Positions 1-6,238 of a stretch of DNA of 8,475 nucleotides are shown here, in pieces (the stretch's first letter is position 1; the number at the start of each line of letters is the position of its first letter). The notes beneath the pieces are model-generated. The model did no database searches and was not told where the DNA came from. It worked only from the letters and a program-made list of their open reading frames with translations. Source of the DNA: Chloracidobacterium sp. UBA7659 (GTDB lineage: Bacteria; Acidobacteriota; Blastocatellia; Pyrinomonadales; Pyrinomonadaceae); contig DLHV01000033.1 of assembly GCA_002483395.1 (NCBI GenBank), positions 7,145 through 15,619 on the forward strand, written 5' to 3'. Made by a program: the position numbers and the translations under genes.

Positions 1-432
1 AAAGACAAGGAGCTGCAGGTGTTCGGCCAGGAGCTCTTTGTCCAGTCACAAGCAAAAGGTGAACTTACGGACAAGGCTTACATCAATGCCGTAACAAAGG
101 TAAAACGTGCGGCACGCGAAGACGGCATCGACGCCGTACTTGCAAAAGACAAACTCGACGCACTGGTCGCGCCTACAAGCGGGCAAACTTGGGCGATCGC
201 GGCAACAGCCGGTTATCCGTATATCACGGTTCCACTCGGGCTCCGTGATTTACCCGCGTCAACCAACGCCGCTGGCAATCCTATCCCGGCTTCGATCGCG
301 GCAACAGGCATGGCATTCTTCGGCAATGCCTTTTCCGAACCGGCGCTGATCAAATACGCCTACGCTTTCGAGCAAATGACAAAAGGCCGCATCACGCCGC
401 AGTTCCTGCCGACCTTTCCGAAGAAGCCGTGA
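1..432 (+). CDS. Amidase-signature family enzyme, C-terminal part (5' end outside window)
   Basis: The frame is open from base 1 to a TGA at 430-432, so this is the last 143 or so residues of a longer protein. A GTG at 19 is in frame but is not a credible start, because the similarity continues upstream of it. The visible part matches the end of amidase-signature (AS) hydrolases, which cleave amide bonds with a Ser-cisSer-Lys triad; the triad lies upstream and cannot be checked. Visible hallmarks are the strand LDALVAPT, then AATAGYPYITVPLG (a conserved AS-family C-terminal segment), then a glycine-rich segment leading to MAFFGNAFSEPALIKYAYAFEQ and a short tail with the usual ending TPQFLPTF. 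The ending looks complete. The closest subgroup by eye is the stand-alone amidases (peptide amidase-like) rather than GatA of the tRNA amidotransferase, but the substrate cannot be told. It converges on the minus-strand gene to its right, whose frame runs into it. Confidence 0.9.
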   Translation, partial: KDKELQVFGQELFVQSQAKGELTDKAYINAVTKVKRAAREDGIDAVLAKDKLDALVAPTSGQTWAIAATAGYPYITVPLGLRDLPASTNAAGNPIPASIAATGMAFFGNAFSEPALIKYAYAFEQMTKGRITPQFLPTFPKKP

Positions 433-1185
433 CCCTCGTGACCTATGGCTGATGGTACCACGCTCCGCGTCCGCGGCCATGGAGGGCAAGATGATCGGTT
501 CATCCGTATAGATTCCGACGGTCACGTTAGTATTCTTTACTTGGAGTTCGATCTGAATTTTCGAGATCTCTTTTTCTTTTATTTCGATCTTTTTAATGAC
601 ATGTTTTGTAAAGCCAGAAGCCTTAGTGGTCAGATCGTATGTGCCTGCGGCAACATCTTTGAAAACACAAATTCCGTCATCATTTGAGGTTGCTTTTCGT
701 TTAACCTTTCCTTGTGCCAATACGAATTGAACCCCGGGGATGACTGCTCCCGCCGAGTCGTAAACCGTAACAGTAAGGGAACTGGTTTCATCCGCGCTTA
801 ATGTTCGGGTAATATTGATTTTTGAATCCCCTACCGGCTTTCCGTCATTCTTCTGACCAAAAGAGGCGGCGACCAACCCAAAAATCATAGCAAAAGCCGC
901 GGCTGCGACACTACCAACTCTCCTTCTTATTGCGCGCAGTTCTACAGGACAATCGCTTGTTGCCACCGTTCCGTCAGTCCGTCGATAGAGACGAATGCAC
1001 AGCCTGCCCTCTCGTTCACGAATAAGCCGTTCAATCTCGGCCGCCGTCATCGCCTCGATATTAAAGATGTTTAGCTGACAGGAATCACATCGCCTTACCC
1101 TGTCGTCGCCGGACATGGAATCCCACGGCACCGGACACGGTTTTGCAACTCTTAATCTATTAATGTCAAAATTTTTGGTACTCAT
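259..1185 (-). CDS. Membrane protein: Cys-rich N-terminal domain, one TM helix, carboxypeptidase-regulatory-like domain; C-terminus uncertain
   Basis: The ATG at 1185 opens a 308-residue frame. Residues 1-90 form a cysteine-rich domain with C17, the pair C33xxC36, C63 and C79, containing CDSCQLNIFNIEAMT, GRLCIRLYRRTDGT and DCP. I recognise this pattern from acidobacterial and related genomes; its biochemical role is not known to me, and metal binding is only an inference from the cysteines. Residues 91-109 are an Ala-rich hydrophobic segment preceded by RAIRRR, fitting a single membrane helix with the N-terminus in the cytoplasm. Residues 136-216 read as a CarboxypepD-regulatory-like beta-sandwich (LTVTVYDSAGAVIPG, then GICVFKDVAAGTYDLTTKASGF), probably periplasmic. 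The frame past about residue 251 is the exact antisense of the amidase end and turns Arg-rich, so the true C-terminus probably lies near 435-500. No good Shine-Dalgarno stands before the ATG; a GGAG lies about 19 bases upstream. The N-terminal 230 residues are secure, the end is not. Confidence 0.75.
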   Translation of the reverse strand: MSTKNFDINRLRVAKPCPVPWDSMSGDDRVRRCDSCQLNIFNIEAMTAAEIERLIREREGRLCIRLYRRTDGTVATSDCPVELRAIRRRVGSVAAAAFAMIFGLVAASFGQKNDGKPVGDSKINITRTLSADETSSLTVTVYDSAGAVIPGVQFVLAQGKVKRKATSNDDGICVFKDVAAGTYDLTTKASGFTKHVIKKIEIKEKEISKIQIELQVKNTNVTVGIYTDEPIILPSMAADAERGTISHRSRGSRLLRKGRQELRRDAAFCHLLESVGVFDQRRFGKGIAEECHACCRDRSRDRIASGVG

Positions 1186-1233
1186 AAAAAAGGGGAGGAC
1201 ATTTCTCCGATGCAGCTACATTTGTTAATAGTT

Positions 1234-1251
1234 GCTTCGGCCACGCCGAGC
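1234..1251 (-). terminator. Weak stem-loop after the permease/aminotransferase operon
   Basis: On the minus strand GCTCGGC and GCCGAAGC pair with one bulged base around a three-base loop, about 59 bases past the aminotransferase stop. It is followed by AT-rich sequence but no true U-run. It may end the operon transcript or merely be a processing hairpin. The rest of the 1186-1309 gap shows no convincing promoter for the downstream gene. Confidence 0.25.
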
Positions 1252-1309
1252 ATTAATTATGTTGCCATTGAAAACTAAATCCCACGACCAAAAAAGGAAA
1301 TGAGTTTTT

Positions 1310-2386
1310 TTAGGAGCTTAAGTCGTCCATAGCGGCTCCTAGCCTTTCAAGGCCGTCGCGCAGCATCTTGATGTCACAGGTGATTCCGATCCGGAAATGA
1401 TCGGCGGCGTAGAAGAAGCTGCCGGGAACAACCGATGTTTCGTATTTTTCTCGAAGCAATTTATAGAGTTTCTCCGTGTCGGAGCTTAACAGGCGAGGGA
1501 AAACGGTAGTGCCGTACGCCGGTTTGAAGGTTTCCAAATCGTCACGCGAGTCGAGGAATCCGTTCAACAGTGGACGATTTGTATCGAGCAGACGCCGGGC
1601 CCGATCGCGAAATATATCCAGGTTCTGCAATGCTATTAAACTCAGCCGTTCGGCGACGTGGACATTGGTCGCGCCGAACAGGTCGTTCAGCCTGTGCATT
1701 TTTTGGGCAGAATCTTTGTCGGCCAGTATCCAGCCGCATCGCAGTCCCGACAGGCCGTATGTTTTTGTCAGACTATTTGTGACTACAAAATTATCGCCGA
1801 GATGAAACGACGAACGGGGAGCGTCTTCAAACATCGTGTCCAGATAAACCTCGTCAACCAGGACCTTTGATCCGACGCGGGCGGCCGCCATGCCTATTTG
1901 TCTTAGTTTTTCGTCCGGGGTATGGGCGCAGGACGGATTGTGCAGGTTTGTAACGATGACGAGCCTTGTCTTGTCAGTGATCTTGTTTTCAACATCTTCA
2001 ATGTCGATTTGAAAAGCGTTCTCGTGCCGACGTTCGAAGAATTTCACATTTGCCCCCAAATATTCGGCCGCGGAAACGAGCAGCTCGTAGACCGGAGTTT
2101 CGATCAGAACTTCACACCCGGGTTCTGTCAACGTGGCCATCGCCAGATGATTTGCCATCGATGTCCCGAAAGACAGAACGACATTTTCGCTTTTTACTTC
2201 ACTTCTTGCAGCGATCGCTTCGATCAACGGCTCATAGCCGTAAACGCCGTAAGTAAGCTCGAGATCTTCCTTTTCAAACGGAAAATCCTCCATCAAAAAA
2301 TTCGGGATCCCACTTGTCGAAAGATTGTATTTGGCGGCCGATCTCAGCTTCGCCCAATTCATGTAAGGCGATTCGACAGTTCTCAT
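1310..2386 (-). CDS. PLP-dependent class I/II aminotransferase (fold type I)
   Basis: This is a 358-residue cytoplasmic enzyme that should transfer an amino group, or carry out a related PLP reaction, on an amino acid. Visible fold-type-I landmarks, numbered from the chosen ATG, are: GTS near 74-76 (cofactor phosphate contact); the NLHNPS segment with N150 (pyridine-ring side); DEVY with D178 and Y181; the SLTKTYGLSGLRCGW segment with Schiff-base lysine K208 and R216; and FRIGI with the substrate-carboxylate arginine near 332. All expected catalytic residues are present. A GTG 15 bases further upstream is in frame, but the ATG at 2386 is preferred: it forms an ATGA overlap with the permease stop and has GGAAGG at a proper distance. 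It is slightly short compared with the 380-400 residues usual for the family. The start MRTVESPYMNWAK fits relatives of this subgroup. Substrate is unknown; the linked permease suggests an imported amino acid. A MalY-like lyase activity cannot be excluded. Confidence 0.9.
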   Translation of the reverse strand: MRTVESPYMNWAKLRSAAKYNLSTSGIPNFLMEDFPFEKEDLELTYGVYGYEPLIEAIAARSEVKSENVVLSFGTSMANHLAMATLTEPGCEVLIETPVYELLVSAAEYLGANVKFFERRHENAFQIDIEDVENKITDKTRLVIVTNLHNPSCAHTPDEKLRQIGMAAARVGSKVLVDEVYLDTMFEDAPRSSFHLGDNFVVTNSLTKTYGLSGLRCGWILADKDSAQKMHRLNDLFGATNVHVAERLSLIALQNLDIFRDRARRLLDTNRPLLNGFLDSRDDLETFKPAYGTTVFPRLLSSDTEKLYKLLREKYETSVVPGSFFYAADHFRIGITCDIKMLRDGLERLGAAMDDLSS

Positions 2387-3735
2387 TTCTTGCCCTTCCA
2401 CAAGTAAAAGGTTGGGATCCCAATCACCATTATCGCTAAACCGATCGCACTGTTTTCCGGGTACTTATAAATTGTATTGGCCACAACAAAAAAACAGCCG
2501 GCGATAAAAAAGATCGTGGTAAAGGGGTGAAGGGGAATTTTGAATTTCGTTTCGCTTTTATCGCGCCGGCGGAAAATAAAAACACAGGTCGCGGTTAGCC
2601 CGAAAAAAATAAAGTCCACCGAAACGACATAGTTTAGGATCTGTTCGTATTTTCCGGAGAGCGCGATGACCATCGCCCACACTCCCTGCAAAACGATCGC
2701 TGTGACCGGCACGAGTGTTTTCGGATGCAGCCATGCAACACGTCTGAAGAACAACCCGTCGTCAGCCATTGCGAAATAAACGCGTGGGGCGGTCAGCATT
2801 CCCTGACTCAGGAATCCGAGCGTTGAGATCGCAATGCCGACCGCAATGATCTTCGCCCCGGTTTCGCCAAGAGCTATACGCATTACTTCCGACACAGGTG
2901 TTTTCGTTTGCATTAAACCTTCAACGCCAAGGACATAGACACATACGAAATTTACACTCAGGTAAAGCAGGATCACGCCAAGCACTCCGATAAGCAGGCC
3001 GCGCGGCAGGTCCCGCTGCGGATCACGCAACTCACCGGCTACGAAACAAGACGTTTGCCAGCCGCCGTAAGCGAACATTACAGGAACCAGTGCCGCTCCC
3101 ATGGCGGTTAAAAGATCTAACGAAACAGGACGGTCGAGAACAGTTGCCGTTTTTGCGCCCGAGGGATTCGCGAGAGCAAAACCGAGCGTCACGAGCATGA
3201 CGATCGCGGCTATTTTCAACGTCATCAAGACGTTCTGGACCGTGCTGCCCGTGCGAACGCCCAGACAATTGACGATCGTCAGCAAAGCGAGGGCAATAGC
3301 AGCGATCAGCCAGTCGCTGACGTTGATATGCGTCAACTCGATAAAATATCGTCCGAATGTAATGGCGACCGCGGCCATTCCGCCCGTCTGAATAACAAGC
3401 AGCAGAGACCAGCCGTAAATGAAAGCTATCGACGGATGATAAGCATCGCGCAGGTATGCGTATTGTCCGCCCGTGTGCGGCCGACGTTCGGCAAGTTCGG
3501 CGTAAACGAATGCCCCGGCAAGCGCGATCGATCCACCGATAACCCATGCTCCGAGAATCAGGAAAGGCGAATGAACCTGCTGGGCGACGACATAAGGATT
3601 CATAAAGATCCCCGAGCCGATTATTCCACCCATCACGATCATCGTGGCGTCAAACAGCCCCAGGCGGCGCAAGAGACCTGAACCATCGGTTCGTTCACCA
3701 CCGTTCTCTTCTATGTTCACATTCTCGTTGGCCAT
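2383..3735 (-). CDS. APC-superfamily amino-acid permease (LAT-like)
   Basis: This is a 450-residue inner-membrane secondary transporter, typical in length for the APC family and rich in hydrophobic stretches consistent with about 12 membrane helices. The family signature GGIIGSGIF (36-44), the unwound part of helix 1 that binds the amino-acid backbone, is intact. The helix 6 segment FAYGGWQT followed by GELRDPQRDLPR (about 221-245) is also present, as is AELAERRPHTGGQYAYLRDAY after helix 2, a pattern of the LAT/amino-acid exchanger branch. The N-terminal 20 residues are a hydrophilic cytoplasmic tail, and the C-terminus is a short basic tail WKGKK. The start is ATG at 3735, with AGGA five to six bases upstream. 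It is the first gene of an operon with the aminotransferase, sharing an ATGA overlap, which suggests that the imported substrate is then transaminated. Exact substrate and whether it exchanges or uses a proton gradient cannot be read from sequence. Confidence 0.92.
   Translation of the reverse strand: MANENVNIEENGGERTDGSGLLRRLGLFDATMIVMGGIIGSGIFMNPYVVAQQVHSPFLILGAWVIGGSIALAGAFVYAELAERRPHTGGQYAYLRDAYHPSIAFIYGWSLLLVIQTGGMAAVAITFGRYFIELTHINVSDWLIAAIALALLTIVNCLGVRTGSTVQNVLMTLKIAAIVMLVTLGFALANPSGAKTATVLDRPVSLDLLTAMGAALVPVMFAYGGWQTSCFVAGELRDPQRDLPRGLLIGVLGVILLYLSVNFVCVYVLGVEGLMQTKTPVSEVMRIALGETGAKIIAVGIAISTLGFLSQGMLTAPRVYFAMADDGLFFRRVAWLHPKTLVPVTAIVLQGVWAMVIALSGKYEQILNYVVSVDFIFFGLTATCVFIFRRRDKSETKFKIPLHPFTTIFFIAGCFFVVANTIYKYPENSAIGLAIMVIGIPTFYLWKGKK
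2394..2399 (-). promoter_or_regulatory. Shine-Dalgarno GGAAGG that decides the aminotransferase start
   Basis: GGAAGG on the minus strand lies 7 bases before the ATG at 2386, inside the last codons of the permease. It supports that ATG over the GTG at 2401, which has no comparable site, and implies coupled translation of the two genes. Confidence 0.7.
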
Positions 3736-3785
3736 TCTTTCCTAAATTTGCCCAAACTTTGCGGGCAGGTCTATTTGTTCATATG

Positions 3786-3813
3786 AGAATACCCTCGTAA
3801 GAAAGCGTTACAA
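3786..3813 (-). promoter_or_regulatory. Candidate promoter of the permease/aminotransferase operon
   Basis: On the minus strand TTGTAA (3808-3813) is followed after 16 bases by TATTCT (3786-3791), each matching four of six consensus sigma-70 positions. It lies about 50 bases before the permease start. The sequence TTACAAA (plus strand) that makes the -35 box occurs again at 3831-3837, so a regulator may bind here. Confidence 0.35.
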
Positions 3814-3882
3814 AATGCATTTACGTCATATTACAAACCCGATTCTAAAAACCGGGACGCGCCATGGGACGAAGCGGTGTAC

Positions 3883-3888
3883 TATAAT
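3883..3888 (+). promoter_or_regulatory. Perfect -10 box TATAAT placed for a leaderless transcript
   Basis: TATAAT at 3883-3888 is a consensus -10 hexamer. With the last T as position -7, transcription would begin at 3895, which is the A of the ATG chosen for the transporter gene. No good -35 hexamer is seen 15-18 bases upstream, and there is no Shine-Dalgarno before the ATG, both consistent with a leaderless messenger. Confidence 0.55.
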
Positions 3889-3894
3889 GCGGCA

Positions 3895-5463
3895 ATGCGC
3901 GGATTCCTGGAATTTCTAAAGCAAAACTGGCCCGAACTGCTCACGCTGACCCGCGAGCATATTTTCCTTGTCTTTATTTCCACCGGCATGGCGATCCTGA
4001 TCGGAGTGCCGCTTGGGATTTTGCTCACTCGCATTAGGTCGCTGCAAACACCGATTCTCGGCTTTGCAAACATTATGCAGACGGTGCCGAGCCTCGCCCT
4101 TTTCGGCCTGCTAATTCCAATTCCATTCATCGGCGGCATTGGTGCCAGAACGGCGGTGATCGCCCTGGCCCTTTATGCCTTGCTGCCGGTCATCCGCAAC
4201 ACGGTGACAGGCATTTTGGGCATCGATCCGAAGGTACGCGAAGCGGCGACGGCGATGGGCATGACAGGCGGGCAAATCCTGAGGATGGTCGAGCTGCCGC
4301 TGGCGATGCCGGTGATGCTGACGGGAATCAGAGTCGCCGTCGTCATTTCGGTCGGGGTCGCAACTGTGGCCGCCGCGGTCGGAGCCGGTGGACTCGGGAC
4401 ATATATCTTCCGCGGCTTGAGGCAGAACGACAATAATTTGCTTCTCGCCGGTGCCATCGCTTCGGCCTTGCTTGCCTTGTTATGCGATTTTGTATTGGGG
4501 CAGATCGAAAAATCTTATGCGATCGGCGAGCGGCAGTCTTCCACGCGTCGAAGAGTGATCGGATTGGCGTTCGCAGGCCTTTTTGTGACGATCATTGGTT
4601 TTAGCTTTATTCCAAATTTCAAATCCGAAATTTCAAATGGAAATTCCGTACCCGGCGAAGCCAAAAAGCCAGTAATCGTTGGGTCGAAGGACTTTACGGA
4701 GTCAGTCATCCTGGCCGAGATCCTCGCTCAGATGCTCGAAAAGCAGGGCATTGCGGTCGAACGGCGGTTCGAGCTTGGCGGCAATATTCCACACGAATCT
4801 CTGCTCTCTGGGCAGATCGACGTTTATCCCGAATACACCGGCACCGCCTACACAGCTATTCTAAAAAAGAAGCCGATCACCGATCCGCAGTCGGTTTACG
4901 ATCAAACTAAAGCGGAGTATGTTTCGCAATTTAGTCTTGTGCTAAGCCCGCCGCTCGGCTTTGCAAACGATTTTGCGATACTCATCCGCGGCGATGTCGC
5001 CCGCAAAAACAATCTGAAAACTATCTCCGACGCCGTGCCGCTCGCCCAAAACTGGCAGGCCGGGTTCGGCCAGGACTTTATGTCGCGGGCTGACGGCTAT
5101 CCCGGATTTTCAAAGGCATACGGCTTCAGCTTCGCCAAACAGCCCCGCGAAATGGACCTCTCGCTCACCTACCGTGCCCTGCAATCCGGCGAACTAGACA
5201 TCATCGCCGGCAACTCTACCGACGGCCTTATCTCCACCCTCGACCTGTTTCAACTGGCCGACGACAAACGCTATTTTCCACCATATCAGGCTGTGTTTAT
5301 TGCCCGCCAGGATGCGGTTCCGGTGTTGAATGAGGTTTTTGAGAAATTAAGAGATGCGATTTCGACCGAAGAAATGCGAAAACTGAATTATGAGGTAGAC
5401 GGAAATAAACGAACGCCGAAAGATGTTGCCGGCGATTGGAATAATTTCCCCGCAGCAAGCTGA
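3895..5463 (+). CDS. ABC transporter permease fused to its substrate-binding domain (OpuABC/EgtU type)
   Basis: This 522-residue inner-membrane protein joins two parts of an importer. Residues about 18-206 are a binding-protein-dependent permease domain with the ATPase-docking EAA loop EAATAMGMTGGQILRMVELP (about 116-135) and the GAGGLGTYIFRGL segment. An extra helix at about 222-239 then leads out of the membrane to a linker. Residues 258-515 form an OpuAC-type binding domain starting VIVGSKDFTES, with LGGNIPHESLLSGQIDVYPEYTGTAY and NSTDGLI followed by FPPYQAVF. Known relatives import glycine betaine, choline, carnitine or, in EgtU, ergothioneine; the substrate cannot be decided here. Starts at GTG 3877 and ATG 3895 are both in frame; ATG is preferred because TATAAT lies between them and the ATG follows it at the distance of a transcription start. 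No ATPase gene is in the window and both neighbours are on the opposite strand, so the partner must be encoded elsewhere. Confidence 0.92.
   Translation: MRGFLEFLKQNWPELLTLTREHIFLVFISTGMAILIGVPLGILLTRIRSLQTPILGFANIMQTVPSLALFGLLIPIPFIGGIGARTAVIALALYALLPVIRNTVTGILGIDPKVREAATAMGMTGGQILRMVELPLAMPVMLTGIRVAVVISVGVATVAAAVGAGGLGTYIFRGLRQNDNNLLLAGAIASALLALLCDFVLGQIEKSYAIGERQSSTRRRVIGLAFAGLFVTIIGFSFIPNFKSEISNGNSVPGEAKKPVIVGSKDFTESVILAEILAQMLEKQGIAVERRFELGGNIPHESLLSGQIDVYPEYTGTAYTAILKKKPITDPQSVYDQTKAEYVSQFSLVLSPPLGFANDFAILIRGDVARKNNLKTISDAVPLAQNWQAGFGQDFMSRADGYPGFSKAYGFSFAKQPREMDLSLTYRALQSGELDIIAGNSTDGLISTLDLFQLADDKRYFPPYQAVFIARQDAVPVLNEVFEKLRDAISTEEMRKLNYEVDGNKRTPKDVAGDWNNFPAAS
4614..4638 (+). repeat. 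Two tandem copies of an 11-base AT-rich unit in the transporter linker
   Basis: AAATTTCAAAT occurs at 4614-4624 and again at 4628-4638, a 14-base period. It encodes part of the hydrophilic linker between the last membrane helix and the binding domain, and is followed by a partial third copy (AAATTCCG). A period of 14 is not a multiple of three, so the two copies are read in different frames. Confidence 0.6.
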
Positions 5464-5470
5464 CGGGGAA
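5446..5470 (+). terminator. Hairpin spanning the transporter stop codon
   Basis: TTCCCCG (5446-5452) and CGGGGAA (5464-5470) form a perfect 7-bp stem around an 11-base loop that contains the TGA stop. No U-run follows, so it may be a transcript-end hairpin or a rho-dependent end rather than a classic intrinsic terminator. The remaining convergent gap to 5550 holds two direct copies of TTGGACC (5491-5497, 5511-5517) and nothing else I can name. Confidence 0.35.
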
Positions 5471-5550
5471 CTAACCCATTGTGATTGGAATTGGACCGTG
5501 TGACGAGCCGTTGGACCACTTTCCATTTTCCACTCAATAATTTCATTTGT

Positions 5551-6180
5551 TTACACTAACTCCTTTAATATGTCAGTCTTCGCTTCCAATATTTCCGCTT
5601 TCAGCTTTTCGATTTGTTCGTGCAATGGCGCCATCATCAACTTGATCTCGTTCATCGTGTATCGGGGCGTGATGTGCTGCGGGCAGTTCCAGTCGAAAGC
5701 TTCGACGTTAAGGATCATCGTCCTTTCGATCTTTGCCTTATAATCGGGAATACGGAGTTTTTCGACAAGGTCCGGTGCATCGGCAGTATCTTTAACTTCG
5801 ATTCGGGCGAGTATCTTCAAACGTCTTTTGCTCGCGTAATCCATCAGAAACAACGCTGCTCGATCATTGTCCGACAAATTTCCGACGCTGATATACTGCA
5901 GGTTTCCGCGAAAATCCGCGTAGCCCAACGTCTTTTCATCAAGCACTTTTAGAAAACCCCTTGGACCTCCACGAAACTGGATATATGGATGCGAGCCTTC
6001 ATTCACCGTGGCCATGTAGAAGCCGTCCCGGCTTTCGATAAAGTCTATTTCCGCGCCACCGAGCGTTGCAGGCTCGGTCCCAGTTCCTTCGAATCGAGCA
6101 TAATGTTTCCGCGAGCCGTAGTGTTCCTGCGCTCGTTTTACGCCTTCGGTAAACATAATGTTGTAGAATTTGTTCGCCAT
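5551..6180 (-). CDS. Pyridoxamine 5'-phosphate oxidase-like flavin-binding protein
   Basis: This 209-residue protein belongs to the PNPOx-like split-barrel family, small cytoplasmic proteins that bind FMN (sometimes F420 or heme) and carry out oxidations or reductions. Family landmarks are DGFYMATVNEGSHPYIQFRGGPRGFLKVLD (about 52-81), where the RGG region faces the flavin phosphate; GYADFRGNLQYISVGNL (86-102); and DRAALFLMDYASKRRLKILARIEV (107-129). The C-terminal 30 or so residues (MNEIKLMMAPLHEQIEKLKAEILEAK) look like an amphipathic helix or coiled coil, perhaps for dimer contacts. The start is ATG 6180 with GGAG five bases upstream. It is the last gene of the minus-strand set, 58 bases after the AhpD-like gene, with a stem-loop in the gap. 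The subgroup is not true PdxH; an oxidoreductase acting on small organic molecules is more likely, but the substrate is unknown. Confidence 0.85.
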   Translation of the reverse strand: MANKFYNIMFTEGVKRAQEHYGSRKHYARFEGTGTEPATLGGAEIDFIESRDGFYMATVNEGSHPYIQFRGGPRGFLKVLDEKTLGYADFRGNLQYISVGNLSDNDRAALFLMDYASKRRLKILARIEVKDTADAPDLVEKLRIPDYKAKIERTMILNVEAFDWNCPQHITPRYTMNEIKLMMAPLHEQIEKLKAEILEAKTDILKELV

Positions 6181-6194
6181 GGAGACTCCAATAA

Positions 6195-6222
6195 CGACGC
6201 GGAACGGAAGCGCTCCGCGTCG
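6195..6222 (-). other. Strong 9-bp stem-loop just upstream of the PNPOx-like gene
   Basis: CGACGCGGA (6195-6203) and TCCGCGTCG (6214-6222) are perfect inverted arms around a 10-base loop. On the minus strand the stem ends five bases before the GGAG ribosome site of the gene starting at 6180. Only TTATT follows, so a full intrinsic terminator is doubtful; an attenuator, or a 3'-end protector of the upstream gene's message, is as likely. Read on the plus strand it is followed by TTAGTTTTC, but no plus-strand gene ends here. Confidence 0.6.
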
Positions 6223-6238
6223 GTTAGTTTTCTAGTTA

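Noticed and set aside
445..687. Plus-strand frame starting just after the amidase stop
   Set aside because: It is antisense to the carboxypeptidase-regulatory-like domain and rich in Phe/Asp runs typical of a shadow frame.
1922..2407. Plus-strand frame of 161 codons opposite the aminotransferase
   Set aside because: It is antisense to a clear PLP enzyme with all catalytic residues; the translation has no family features.
3032..3547. Long minus-strand frame inside the permease gene (171 codons)
   Set aside because: It is a shifted-frame shadow of the permease, Arg/Ser-rich with no recognisable domain, while the permease frame shows intact APC signatures.
3838..3856. CCCG...CGGG pairing as a terminator in the divergent region
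   Set aside because: The stem is only four bases and no gene ends here.
5491..5517. TTGGACC direct repeats as a mobile-element or attachment site
   Set aside because: Only seven bases long, no transposase or integrase nearby, and no break in gene content.
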